Below, piece by piece: positions 1-24,707 of a stretch of 64,000 bases of DNA. The number at the start of each line of letters is the position of its first letter. Position 1 is the stretch's first letter. The notes under the pieces are model-generated. The model was not told the DNA's origin. It ran no database searches and saw only the letters and a list, made by a program, of their open reading frames with translations. A program made the position numbers and the translations under genes. This DNA is from Archivesica marissinica (lineage: Eukaryota; Mollusca; Bivalvia; Venerida; Vesicomyidae), in the NCBI GenBank assembly GCA_014843695.1, contig CM026390.1:54154121-54218120 (forward strand). The letters run 5' to 3'.

Positions 1-303
1 TCACTATGTAACTAACATGCAATGCAATCACTATGTAACTAATATGCAATGTAATCACTATGTAACTAACATGCAATGTAATCACTATGTAACTAATATG
101 CAATGCAATCACTATGTAACTAAGATGCAATGTAATCACTATGTAACTAACATGCAATGTAATCACTATGTAACTAACATGCAATGTAATCACTATGTAA
201 CTAAGATGCAATGCAATCACTATGTAACTAAGATGCAATGCAATCACTATGTAACTAAGATGCAATGCAATCACTATGTAACTAAGATGCAATGTAATAA
301 CTC
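1..303. repeat. 27-bp minisatellite (left part of array 1)
   Basis: About eleven head-to-tail copies of a 27-bp unit that contains the words ATGCAATG and AATCACTATGTAACTAA. Copies differ mainly at C/T in CAATGYAATC and at the last bases (AACATG, AATATG, AAGATG). The array is cut by the window edge, so its true left end is not visible. The unit is nine codons long, which leaves an open frame on the plus strand; this is repeat periodicity, not a gene. Confidence 0.95.
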
Positions 304-3300
304 CGTAACATGAGATGCAATCACTATGTAACACTGGATGCAATCGCTCTGTAACACGATGTAATAATAACTCTGTAACAATGTTACATGGAATGCAATC
401 ACTATGTAACATGGGATGCAATCACTCTGTAACACGAGATGCAATCACTCTGTAAACACGAGATGCAATCACTCTGTAAACACGAGATGCAATCACTCTG
501 TAACACGAGATGCAATCACTCTGTAACAAGGGATGCAATCACTCTGTAACACGAGATGCAATCACTATGTAACACGAGATGCAATCACTATGTAACACGG
601 GATGCAATCACTCTGTAACACGAGATACAATCACTCTGTAAACACGAGATGCAATCACTCTGTAACACGAGATGCAATCACTCTGTAACACGGGATGCAA
701 TCACTATGTAACACGGGATGCAATCACTATGTAACAGGGGATGCAATCACTCTGTAACACGAGATGCAATCACTCTGTAAACACGAGATGCAATCACTCT
801 GTAAACACGAGATGCAATCACTCTGTAACACGGGATGCAATCACTATGTAACAAGGGATGCAATCACTATGTAACACGGGATGCAATCACTATGTAACAA
901 GGGATGCAATCACTATGTAACACGGGGTGCAATCACTATGTAACACGGGATGCAATCACTCTGTAACACGTGATGCAATCACTCTGTAACAAGGGATGCA
1001 ATCACTCTGTAACACGATATGCAATCACTCTGCAACATGGATGCAATCACTCTGTAACATGGATGCAATCACTATGTAACATGGATGCAATCACTATGTA
1101 ACACTGGATGCAATCACTATGTAACACGGGATGCAATCACTCTGCAACATGGATGCAATCACTCTGTAACATGGATGCAATCACTATGTAACACTGGATG
1201 CAATCACTATGTAACACGGGATGCAATCACAATGTAACACGGGATGCAATCACTCTGTAGCATGGATGCAATCACTATGTAACACGGGATGCAATCACTC
1301 TGTAACACGGGATGCAATCACTATGTAACACGGGGTGCACTCACTATGTAACACGGGATGCAATCACTCTGTAACATAGGATGCAATCACTTGTGGTGTT
1401 TGTGTGTTTGTAACATAGGATGCAATCACTCTGTAACATGGATGCAATCACTATGTAACACTGGATGCAATCACTTTGTAACATGGATGCATTTGTGGGT
1501 GTTTGTGGGATCGCTCTGTAACACGGATGCAATCACTCTGTAACACGGGATGCAATCGCTCTGTAACACGGGATGCAATCACTATGTAGGGTGCAATCAC
1601 AATGTAACACGGAATGCAATCGCTCTGTAACATGGATGCAATCACAATGTAACATGGGATGCAATCGCTCTGTAACATGGATGCAATCGCTATGTAACAC
1701 GGGATGCAATCACTATGTAACACGGGATGCAATCACCATAGGATGCAATCACAATGTAACACGGATGCAATCGCTCTGTAACATGCGATGCAATCGCTCT
1801 GTACTGATGCAATCCTCTGTACATCTGTTTGTGGTGTTTGTGTGTTGGTGTTGTGGGATGCAATCGCTCTGTAACACGGGATGCAATCGCTATGTAACAC
1901 GGGATGCAATCGCTATGTAACACGGATGCAATCACTCTGTAACACGAGATGCAATCGCTCTGTAACACGAGATGCAATCGCTCTGTAACACGAGATGCAA
2001 TCACTCTGTAACACGAGATGCAATCACTCTGTAACATGCGATGCAATCACTATGTAACACGAGATGCAATCACTCTGTAACACGAGATGCAATCACTCTG
2101 TAACATGCGATGCAATCACTATGTAACACGAGATGCAATCACAATGTAACACGAAATGCAATCGCTATGTAACACGGTATGCAATCACTATGTAACACGA
2201 GATGCAATCACTATGTAACACGGGATGCAATCACCATAGGATGCAATCACAATGTAACACGGGATGCAATCGCTCTGTAACATGCGATGCAATCGCTCTG
2301 TAACACGGGATGCAATCACCATAGGATGCAATCACAATGTAACACGGAATACAATCGCTCTGTAACATGCGATGCAATCGCTCTGTAACACGGGATGCAA
2401 TCCCTCTGTAACACGGGATGCAATCGCTCTGTAACACGGGATGCAATCACCATAGGATGCAATCACAATGTAACACGGAATACAATCGCTCTGTAACATG
2501 CGATGCAATCGCTCTGTAACACGGGATGCAATCGCTATGTAACACGGGATGAAATCACTCTGTAACACTAGATGCACTCACTCTGTAACACGAGATGCAA
2601 TCACTCTGTAGCACGAGATGCAATCGCTCTGTAACACGGGATACAATCCCTCTGTAACACGGGATGCAATCGCTCTGTAACACGGGATGCAATCACCATA
2701 GGATGCAATCACAATGTAACACGGAATACAATCGCTCTGTAACATGCGATGCAATCGCTCTGTAACACGGGATGCAATCGCTATGTAACACGGGATGAAA
2801 TCACTCTGTAACACTAGATGCACTCACTCTGTAACACGAGATGCAATCACTCTGTAACACGAGATGCAATCGCTCTGTAACACGAGATGCAATCACTCTG
2901 TAACATGCGATGCAATCACTCTGTAACATGCGATGCAATCACAATGTAACACGGGATGCAATCGCTCTGTAACACGGGATGCAATCACTCTGTAACAAGG
3001 ATGCAATCCCTCTGTAACACGGGATGCAATCGCTCTGTAACATGCGATGCAATCACTCTGTAACATGCGTTGCAATCACTCTGTAACACGGAATGCAATC
3101 GCTCTGTAGCATGCGATGCAATCACTCTGTAACACGGAATGCAATCGCTCTGTAACATGCGATGCAATCACTCTGTAACATGCGATGCAATCACTATGTA
3201 ACACGGGATGCAATCACTCTGTAACACGGAATACAATCGCTCTGTAACATGTGATGCAATCACAATGTAACATGCGATGCAATCACAATGTAACACGGGA

Positions 3301-3925
3301 TGCAATCACTCTGTAACGCGGGATGCAATCGCTCTGTAACACGGGATGCAATCACAATGTAACACGGGATGCAATCACAATGTAACACGGGATGCAATCA
3401 CTATGTAACACGGGATGCAATCACAATGTAACACGGGATGCAATCACTATGTAACACGGGATGCAATCACTATGTAACACGGGATGCAATCACAATGTAA
3501 CACGGGATGCAATCACTATGTAACACGGGTTGCAGTCACTATGTAACACAGGATGCAATCACTATGTAACACGGGATGCAATCACTCTGTAACACTGGAT
3601 GCACTCACTATGTAACACGGGATGCAATCACTATGTAACACGGGATGCAATCACAATGTAACACGGGATGCAATCGCTCTGTAACATGCGATGCAATCAC
3701 AATGTAATACGGGATGCAATCGCTCTGTAACACGAGATGCAATCACTCTGTAACATGGATGCAATCGCTCTGTAACACGGGATGCAATCGCTCTGTAACA
3801 TGCGATGCAATCGCTCTGTAGCACGGGAGGCAATCGCTCTGTAACACGATGTAATAATAACTCTGTAAAAATGTTACATGGAATGCAATCACTCTGTAGC
3901 ACGTGATGCAATTAGTATTTAGCAC
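304..3925. repeat. 22/23-bp minisatellite (main part of array 1)
   Basis: About 160 copies of a 22-23 bp unit built from GATGCAATCACTCTGTAAC plus ACGG, ACGAG or ATG. It is the 27-bp unit of the left end after loss of an internal CAATG duplication. Variants cluster: CACTATG to the left, CGCTCTG and CACAATG further right. GT-rich inserts interrupt it near 1391-1408, 1490-1510 and 1815-1860. A block of about 246 bp is repeated back to back (2332-2577, 2578-2823). The distinctive variant ATGTAATAATAACTCTGTAA occurs near both ends (about 359 and 3848). Confidence 0.95.
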
Positions 3926-4676
3926 GCTATGCAATCACTGTGTAGATGTGTACTCATGTAGAATCGATTAAGAGACTGTGTCGTTGTCAATGTGCTAGAT
4001 ATTGACCAAAAATAAATACTTTGAAAATGCACAACAAAAAGCACACTCATTTTTTGATAAATTAAATATTGGCCCAACTGAGATGTTTATAAATAAAAAC
4101 TTGATTGAAAATTTATGGTTAATTAATGAATCTCTAGAACAATATATTATTTGTTGAACGTCATATCGACTCTAATGAATGAACAGTTTTTGTGGAATAA
4201 ATCATATTATACAACAATAATACGGTTACTAGTGAACATTTGCGCATTAATTGATGAAGAATCTGAGACCGGAACCCACACGATATGATACGAGAACAGA
4301 ACTCGGAGATATCCGACCTGACACCAGCACTTGTATCTAACACAAGAACAAATGCTTTGATTTAGGACACATATTTGATTCTCCCAAAATCGTAGCACTT
4401 CCTCCTGGACCAACACTCTATATAGCCACAATGTTTCATCAAAATTCGACCACAACTTTTGAGTTATCCTGACAGACAGACAGACAGACTAAATAACCAT
4501 AAGTTGATTTAACATGCCGTTTAACCATACAAAAGGGTTTCATCCGCTAAAAGCGACAGGCGGCAGCACAGTCATCGGCAATATCTCGATGAAGGCGTTT
4601 ATATTAAGGAATTATTAACTTTGAGAATCTTGAGTTGAGAACAATTTGAAGTTGGGATATTTATGGAATTTTAGTT
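3926..4676. other. AT-rich intergenic stretch with a dispersed-repeat fragment
   Basis: No supported gene. About 4380-4490 reads, on the minus strand, as a run of GACAGACA units followed by GGATAACTCAAAAGTTGTGG and a GAATTTTGATGAAACATTGT-like stretch. This looks like a dispersed repeat that I have seen in many animal genomes but cannot name with confidence. The rest is unique AT-rich sequence. Confidence 0.4.
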
Positions 4677-4901
4677 TATAATCCAAATTTATTTTAGCTT
4701 GATTGCGAAACAAATTCCTAAGACTTATATTAATCCCTCTCGAGAACTCATTCCTGATGGAATCCATCACCACGGATGAGAGAGAAGAGGCAATGTGGAA
4801 TTTAAATGCTTTAATTAAGGACACAATCATAATGGCTACAGCTGGGTGCGAACACCCCGGGCCTTTCGCATTTGAAGCGAACGCGCTTTCACGACTTCCA
4901 C
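4677..4901 (-). mobile_element. tRNA-derived SINE, family A copy 1
   Basis: On the minus strand it matches the family A copies at 27860 and 31530 over their whole length. It starts at GTGGAAGTCGTG, has a tRNA-like head with A- and B-box remnants, then the body words GCATTTAAATTCCAC and CCATCAGGAATGAG, then the tail GATTAATATAAGT and TTTCGCAATC. The head has a small deletion and the B box is decayed (TGTTCGCACCC), so it is probably no longer transcribed. Flanks AATTTTAGTT (4667-4676) and AATTTTGGTT (4902-4911) look like an old target-site duplication with one mismatch. Confidence 0.85.
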
Positions 4902-4911
4902 AATTTTGGTT

Positions 4912-5679
4912 AGTTATTAACCCCAATACACACCTAATTTGGCCTCATAGGACAGGTGGTATCTTTGTTGAGGTATTCTCTTGGGAAGGTTTGACTGTAT
5001 TAATCAGTGTTATCATATATGGTGCTTAGTTTTAAATATTATCACAATATTTGCATTTTTATGATAGAACAATTACCCCCACCCCCCTTACATTACGTTA
5101 CGTATTTCCTGTGTCAACAATGATGTTAATGAATACACATGAACATAATTAGATCTTCTATAATGTTGTAAAAGTTACTTTTATATAATAATATGCATGT
5201 TGTAAGCTTACTGATGAGATGCACAGATTTCCAACAGTTTTAAAGAAACAGTCATTAGCATAGCAATTGTATTTAATGTTTTACTTAGGCATACATTGAA
5301 CTAATGATATACAACATTTGAAAAAAATCTATTATTGTGAAGAAAAATAATTAGAAGAAGAAATTATATCCTAAACATTACATGAAAAATACAAAAAATC
5401 TCACCAAGTACTCGAACATTGAAAATTCATAATTTAGGATTATTGTATTCTAAATATGCATATTTTATGTTTGTAGTTACATGCACTTATGATTACTAGT
5501 CATATGTAACATATTAGTATATCAATACACACATAATAATTGCAAATATTTTTTATTTTACCTTTGTCGCCAAAATGAGAAATTATTGGCCGAAATGGAA
5601 AATAGACATGTTATAAAAAAATTAATAAAAAGAAGTCATTAGCATTTCAATTTTATTTCATATTTTGGTTAGTAATACA
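4912..5679. other. AT-rich non-coding stretch
   Basis: No coding signal or recognisable element seen. It contains a short C-rich run (ACCCCCACCCCCCTTAC near 5077-5092) and otherwise AT-rich unique sequence. Confidence 0.5.
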
Positions 5680-6740
5680 GATAGATAGTTTATTCTGAAC
5701 AAAAAGCAAATGCTCATGAGTTCATTATAACATTGGCATTACAATACTTGGTCAATGGTGTATAGTTCAATCACAAATTCAACATTCAGTACATGCACAT
5801 TTTGAAAGCATAATATCGAATTAAACTACATAGTGGTTACACATGATCAAATTGAATTCAAATAATTGTATAATATAGTGCAACGATCTGCAACCTGAAA
5901 GAGAAAATATATATTTATACATACACGCACATGTACATACCTACATAATATTATGTAATCATACGTACACATGTACATACATACACACATACATTTAATA
6001 TAAACACTGAAAATATACGAAGATATTTAACAACAAATTGTATGGGATAACGCATATGTGAAAGATTTTGAGTTTCTTGCGGAGAAAAGTGACTAGTAAA
6101 AGAAGATGTTTCTTTGCTCGAATGCTTTGAATGTAAACATTCCAAGATTTTTCAAAATAACTGTGTTTTCAGTAGATACCAACTCTACAAATTTTAAAAT
6201 GTTCGGTCTTGACCAGAAATATTTCTTGATGTATTTTGTCCTTAGTTCATGATACAGGGAGCATTCAAGTAAGAAGTGAAACTCGTCCTCTAACGTATTA
6301 CAATGATTACATTTTCTATCATTTCTTGGTATTTTATTGGGCTTGTGCCATCTCCCTGTTTCGATTGCGAGCCGATGAGCAGATAATCTTAATCGTGTAA
6401 AGGCGGATCGGAACTTTCTTAATGTTATTTCAGTTAAATATATCTTGTACCCAAAGTCAGAGAATAACCTGTAAGATGATGCTCTTGTGGAATTTTGTAT
6501 TTCTTCATTCCAGTTTTGTAAATATATATCCTTAATTCTTAGTTTAAACATATCGAGAAATGCCTCTTCGTTCCCAGCCCCCTGAAAAAGCCAAACATGA
6601 ACAAATCCTAAATTTTCTAGAGTTTCTTTTACCGATTTAGCCCAACAGTTCTTTCTATGTCATTTAACATCATATTGTATATCTTTTTAGTATACTTTAT
6701 GTCATTACTTTTAATAATTTTGATATAGTACTAGTGATGC
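5680..6740 (-). mobile_element. 5'-truncated LINE (non-LTR retrotransposon) with 3' UTR
   Basis: Minus-strand element: a decayed reverse-transcriptase C-terminal region (6735-6093) followed by an AT-rich 3' UTR that ends near 5690 in AATAAACTATCTATCTG. A run of ATCT units right after the last conserved bases is a common way for CR1/L2-like LINEs to end. I saw no clear target-site duplication. The 5' part of the element (endonuclease and most of the RT) is missing, as expected for LINE 5' truncation. Confidence 0.65.
6093..6735 (-). pseudogene. LINE ORF2 C-terminal fragment with CCHC-like knuckle
   Basis: The conceptual product covers only the region after the reverse-transcriptase domain. 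Recognisable words are KETLENLGF, FQGAGNEEAFLDMFKLRIKD, FRSAFTRLRLSAHRLAIETG and the cysteine/histidine knuckle KCNHCNTLEDEFHFLLEC (C-x2-C-x7-H-x4-C). That arrangement is typical of the last 150-200 residues of LINE polymerases common in mollusc genomes. One frameshift or stop separates the first about 33 codons from the rest near 6636, so it is dead. The same module occurs at 12533-12871, where the knuckle has two extra residues. A fresh element would be over 800 residues long. Confidence 0.75.
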
Positions 6741-6971
6741 ACCAAGTATGAACAAATTCTATTTTTGTAAACTTATTTTACAAAACTGTAGAGAACGTCT
6801 TTAAAATGACATCGACAACTTAGGCCATATGACGACTTTCTGGCTGTTAATGGTGTATACAAACCAAGCATGCCTATTGGAGTTGTAGTTCAGACACTGA
6901 AAGACACCAGGGCCTTCAGTTTATATATTATAATTATATTGTTTTTACAATATAATATCACGTACGTTGTA

Positions 6972-7222
6972 CCGTAACCAGATGTTGCGCTATGATAAAT
7001 GCGATTTTATCCAAATCATGTTAATTAATTGATAACACAAATATACTGTTAAGTACCCATTGGCTATACTGTAGGATATCTGTCGAGATATAATAACATA
7101 ATAATCATACGATGAGAAAGTTCAAGGAAATTGATAGCATGTTGTGCAAAGGAAACAACGATAAAAAACAGACGAAACCACTTAAGAGGACCTACATACT
7201 TTTAGCGAGTATTCATGGGGTT
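6972..7222. mobile_element. Solo arm of the foldback element at 43917-44540
   Basis: This stretch matches the left arm of the foldback at 43917-44196 over about 250 bp: CCAGATGTTGCG, GTGTTAATTAA-type words, TCTGTCGAGATATA, GCATGTTGTGCAAAGGAAAC, AACGATAAAA and GAGTATTCA in the same order. No inverted partner arm follows, so it is either a solo arm or a half-deleted foldback. It shows that the element family has more than one copy. Confidence 0.7.
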
Positions 7223-7428
7223 CGTGAGTTTGACGAGGGTGAAGCAATAGTGGCAGTGATCGAGTAATACCAATGCTGGCCGCGCACACACGGTACACCT
7301 ATTTTGTACCCACTTGGGTTTCAATATTTTTCAATTTCATTTCACTTTTTGGAAAATATTCACAATGTCATACTGTGGAAACCAGAAATGTATTTTAAGA
7401 TTTTAAAGTAATTAGTAGTAGTAGTTAC

Positions 7429-7468
7429 GTTTATTTAGCCTCTCCGTCGGCGAACCATGTGGGCGAGC
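7429..7468 (-). mobile_element. Retroelement 3'-tail hairpin, family D (copy 1)
   Basis: On the minus strand it reads GCTCGCCCACATGGTTCGCC then GACGGAGAGGCTAAATAAAC. The same tail occurs at 18010-18048 on the plus strand. CTC and GAG at the ends can pair, with a mismatch inside the stem. It ends in TAAATAA, like the family C SINE tail. It is probably the 3' end of a LINE or SINE whose body lies to the right. Confidence 0.5.
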
Positions 7469-7510
7469 ATTCTAAGAGGACTATATTCCTGCATCGAGTA
7501 TTCGTGAAGT

Positions 7511-7553
7511 GTAGAGTGTTGTAGAGTGTTGTAGAGTGTTGTAGAGTGTTGTG
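7511..7553. repeat. 10-bp tandem repeat
   Basis: Four to five perfect copies of GTAGAGTGTT end in TGTGTGATCG. The array sits next to the family D tail and inside a region with small chance open frames. Confidence 0.9.
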
Positions 7554-7599
7554 TGATCGTCTTGGAAGTATTCGATGATGGTTCGATAAAACAACAACT

Positions 7600-7920
7600 G
7601 GGGGATGCATATTCTTCCTCTTCAGGGTGACAAGTATCTTGGTCTCTTCTTTCTGAACGGCTCTTCTTAGGGCCACCCTCCTCACTGTTGGTCATCCCGC
7701 TGCAGCATATAAACGGTTCTGGTAGTTAGACATCTGGTCGTCTCGGTTGCTCCATGGTCTAGCCATACCTCCACCACTTCCGTAAGACGGCGATTCGGGC
7801 GAGTGTGTCCCTCATTGCAAGGTCGACAATCAGAATATCCCAGAATCCTACGCTGCTGCTGCGAGATGTGCCCCGCCGCGACATGCGCGCATTGAGGAGA
7901 TCGGCCGGGAACTGATTAGT
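7600..7920 (-). other. GC-rich open stretch, possible coding relic
   Basis: The base composition here is clearly richer in G and C than the surroundings. The minus strand carries an open frame of about 77 codons without an ATG start (roughly 7915-7686), including words such as QQQRRILGYSDCRPCNEGH and RRLTEVVEVWLDHG. A second frame (7695-7435) overlaps it and continues with RSERRDQDTCHPEEEEYASP. The two together look like one frameshifted coding relic that leads into the family D tail at 7429, so a LINE 3' region is possible. I do not recognise the family and give no function. Confidence 0.3.
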
Positions 7921-8937
7921 GGAGGCGAAACATAGCTATATACTAACGAGTTGATGGCTTACATGTATTTTCATTGATGAGTAAGGAGACCACATAGAAT
8001 CATATGTAAGAATTAATGACATTACCCGCGCCTTGTTTACCACACATATTATATTTAAGCTTCAAAGTTATGAGACTTGTAGCAACGTAGATAATGTTTG
8101 TAATGGGTCCAGAAAATCATGGTACACTACAGTACTCAGTAGCATTGCTATTGGTTGTCGTAGACCATGTTTATTGTCATGTTTCGACACTGTTTCATTG
8201 TTCAGACCTTCCTGTGGGAGACAGACAATCCACCATACTGGCGCGCGTACTAACTCTGGCAGCAGATGTAAGATGATGACTGTTTATATATGGCCGACGC
8301 CATGGAAACATTGGCACTCGGACAAGTTTCAGAAAAATGAGAAGAAAATGTTTAAGTTAGACCAAAGTTACACATTCTCCCCAACTCATTACATTACTGT
8401 CTAATTTCAAGGGATTATTAGTTAAAGCTATGCCGTTTAAATTTCGATACAAATATTGTAAAAAGCCCAACGCAGTTACCATAGAAATAATGTTTCCAAG
8501 CACATCACATTGTTAGAAAAAAGGATAATGGCATGATATTTTGCATAAGTTGTGGACTTGTGGAATATGCATGCTGATGTGAACAATAGGACGTTCTTAT
8601 CTTATGTATGTGCATTTCTAAAATGTATAGTAAAACATTACTGACACCATAATTACAGATTATAGAACGTCATTAATAGTGGCGTTTCTTTCAAAAACAT
8701 GTGTCTACGTGTGTCACAGTGACTGTCACTAAACAAGTCACACGTTTCTCAATTGGTAAGCGATTTATGTGAAATTTTGAGGATTTGTTTTTGAGACATT
8801 GTGGTATAGACTTGGTATATCAACTTCGTTTTTGTCTAATTATGTCCGAGTTGCCCCTCTTCGTGTGTCGCCGGTCATTTATAGTTGCCTCTTTGAGTCT
8901 AGTATAGAACACTTATTGCAGGCTACTAGTCAAAACA
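7921..8937. other. Non-coding stretch before array 2
   Basis: Contains a 123-codon plus-strand open frame (8033-8404) and a shorter overlapping one. Neither has a recognisable domain, a convincing composition or flanking splice sites, so I do not call a gene. No mobile element was recognised. Confidence 0.4.
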
Positions 8938-10555
8938 CGTGTTTGGATAGTGGTCGTGATACACAGTATGTATGTTTGGATAGTGATACAAAGTATGTAT
9001 GTTTGGATCGTGATATACAGTATGTATGTTTGGATCGTGATATACAGTATGTATGTTTGGATAGTGATACACAGTATGTATGTTTGGATCGTGATACAAA
9101 GTATGTATGTTTGGATCGTGATACACAGTATGTATGTTTGGATCGTGATATACAGTATGTATGTTTGGATAGTGAACGTGATACACAGTATGTATGTTTG
9201 GATAGTGATCTGGATACACAGTATGTATGTTTGGATCGTGATACAAAGTATATATGTTTGGATCGTGATACACAGTATGTATGTTTGGATCGTGATACAC
9301 ATCATGCATGTTTGGATAGTGAACGTGATACACAGTATGTATGTTTGGATAGTGATACACAGTATGTATGTTTGGATAGTGAACGTGATACACAGTATGT
9401 ATGTTTGGATCGTGATATACAGTATGTATGTTTGGATCGTGATACACAGTAGGTATGTTTGGATCGTGATACACAGTATGTATGTTTGGATCGTGATATA
9501 CAGTATGTATGTTTGGATCGTGATACACTGTATGTATGTTTGGATCGTGATATACAGTATGTATGTTTGGATAGTGAACGTGATACACAGTATGTATGTT
9601 TGGATAGTGATCGTGATACACAGTATGTATGTTTGGATAGTGATCGTGATACACAGCATGTATGCTTGGATCGTGATATACAGTATGTATGTTTGGATAG
9701 TGAACGTGATACACAGTATGTATGTTTGGATAGTGAACGTGATACACAGTATGTATGTTTGGATCGTGATATACAGTATGTATGTTTGGATAGTGAACGT
9801 GATACACAGTATGTATGTTTGGATAGTGAACGTGATACACAGTATGTATGTTTGGATCGTGATGCACAGTATGTATGTTTGGATAGTGATACACAGTATG
9901 TATGTTTGGATAGTGAACGTGATACACAGTATGTATGTTTGGATAGTGAACGTGATACACAGTATGTATGTTTGGATCGTGATACACAGTATGTATGTTT
10001 GGATCGTGATACACAGTATGTATGTTTGGATAGTGATACACAGTATGTATGTTTGGATCGTGATACACATCATGTATGTTTGGATAGTGAACGTGATACA
10101 CAGTATGTATGTTTGGATCGTGATACACAGTATGTATGTTTGGATAGTGATACACAGTATGTATGTTTGGATCGTGATATACAGTATGTATGTTTGGATC
10201 GTGATATACAGTATGTATGTTTGGATCGTGATACACAGTATGTAAGTTTGGATAGTGATACACAGTATGTATGTTTGGATAGTGATACACAGTATGTATG
10301 TTTGGATCGTGATACACAGTATGTATGTTTGGATAGTGAACGTGGTACACAGTATGTATGTTTGGATAGTGAACATGGTACACAGTATGTATGTTTGGAT
10401 AGTGAACGTGGTACACAGTATGTATGTTTGGATAGTGAACGTGATACACAGTATGTATGTTTGGATAGTGAACGTGGTACACAGTATGTATGTTTGGATA
10501 GTGAACGTGATACACAGTATGTATGTATGGATAGTGAACGTGGTACACAGTATGT
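8938..10555. repeat. 27/33-bp minisatellite (array 2)
   Basis: About 57 copies of a unit built from GTATGTATGTTTGGAT plus either CGTGATACACA or AGTGATACACA (27 bp), or a longer AGTGAACGTGATACACA form (33 bp). Both lengths are multiples of three, which creates open frames of up to 574 codons on both strands with repetitive products (CLDRDTQYV on the plus strand). Longer units become more frequent towards the right end. I treat this as non-coding. Confidence 0.95.
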
Positions 10556-10581
10556 ATATAATTGGGCCAAAGATGTTTCGT

Positions 10582-10714
10582 AATGCGGATGGTCTACGTT
10601 GCCGAGTTGTTACGCTTGTTGTAGATTCGAATCCCACTATGCTTAACTACATGGAATGCGGATGGTCTACGTTGCCGAGTTGTTAAGCTTGTTGTAGGTT
10701 CGAATTCTTTCACC
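10582..10714 (+). repeat. Tandem pair of tRNA-like promoter segments
   Basis: Two near-identical copies (10582-10635 and 10654-10714), 72 bp apart, each with AATGCGGATGGTCTACGTTG, a tRNA Ser/Leu-like A box (GCCGAGTTGTTAAGC) and a B box (GGTTCGAATTC; ATTCGAATCCC in copy 1). The gap between the boxes is much shorter than in a real tRNA, so these are not functional tRNA genes. They look like a degenerate SINE head that was duplicated. Confidence 0.5.
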
Positions 10715-11081
10715 ATGAGAGGAAGCTATCTAGCTGACTTACGGAAGATTGATGGTTCTAACAAAAACATGGAATGCATTTTCCTTGGCCGTGAGACTGG
10801 GTTACTGGTACATACATCACGTGTAAAAGTTGTTATGTGTGCATCAATGTGTTCGGGGTGCATACAATGCAGCCAGCACATTCGCAGAGCTCATATTTAT
10901 ACCTCGGGTATTTTAAGAATTAAAGCAAATTAACAATCCATATTAATTTTTATCTTCAGCGACAAACATTTTGCAATCCAGTTAGTCTCAATCACAAGTG
11001 GTCACTGATTCACACAGATATCGTACTTGTTCTGAAATTTGCCATTCGTATGATATGTTAAGTATTGTTTTACATGTCAAA
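10715..11081. other. Unique stretch downstream of the gene
   Basis: Lies 3' of the minus-strand membrane-protein gene. A 72-codon plus-strand open frame (10715-10933) shows no recognisable domain. Nothing else is supported. Confidence 0.4.
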
Positions 11082-11087
11082 TTTATT
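11082..11087 (-). promoter_or_regulatory. Candidate polyadenylation signal AATAAA
   Basis: AATAAA on the minus strand, 15 bases after the stop codon of the membrane-protein gene. It implies a very short 3' UTR; a more distal signal could be used instead. Confidence 0.45.
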
Positions 11088-11102
11088 TCGGAATGGTACG
11101 TG

Positions 11103-24069
<12,967 letters not shown>

Positions 24070-24707
24070 TGTCGTATTGGATGTCTACCAAATTATATCC
24101 TTACTTAAAGCAGAATGTTGTCACAAAGATCATACGCAACGGAATAGCAACCACTGCAATGTTTTCAATCGCAAACACGATCAATTTCGTACTTAGTGTG
24201 TTCGGTTTTCTTTATCTGTTCATGTTAATGTTGTACTTGTTCAAAGTCTGATATATATGTACAGTGATCGTCATGTGATGGTGATGATAATAATAATATG
24301 AGACACTTTCGCATGTTGTACCCGTTATAATGTTATGATAAGTTGACGAAGATGTATCTATATAATCTGATAACATGCAACACGTACCACGAACCACATA
24401 GATACTCTAGCCGATATACACTAGGAGCTGCGTACTGCGGGGTACAGGCCTCTCTAATATCACAGGAGTTGGTAACTGCAACCATTTATAGAACAAAATA
24501 TACATAATGTACTTATGAGACCTAGATATTAATATAATAAATATTTGAATATTATCTAACTTCAGATCTTCATCATTATTGATAGGCGGGTGAGGTGAGG
24601 CAGCACATGTTCTTAGATAGACGCGTTGTTGATATTTCAAACATCTGTACCGATATAAGAGTATTTTATCATTATGCATGATATTTATGTCATGAGTTGA
24701 TATCTTA
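24070..24707. other. 5' flank of the membrane-protein gene
   Basis: Expected to hold the 5' UTR and promoter on the minus strand. I saw no well-placed TATA box or initiator: the only TATA-like word (GGATATAATTTGG, near 24088-24100 on the minus strand) is too close to the ATG. No mobile element was recognised. Confidence 0.35.

Noticed and set aside
1..3925. CRISPR-like array
   Set aside because: There are no spacers: units are contiguous and vary by point changes, and the surroundings are eukaryotic.
8033..8404. 123-codon plus-strand frame as a gene
   Set aside because: No domain, no splice context and a competing frame on the same strand; composition is like intergenic DNA.
8913..10637. 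Open frames of up to 574 codons on both strands in the 27/33-bp array
   Set aside because: Both unit lengths are multiples of three, so any stop-free frame stays open; the product is pure repeat and frames exist on both strands at once.
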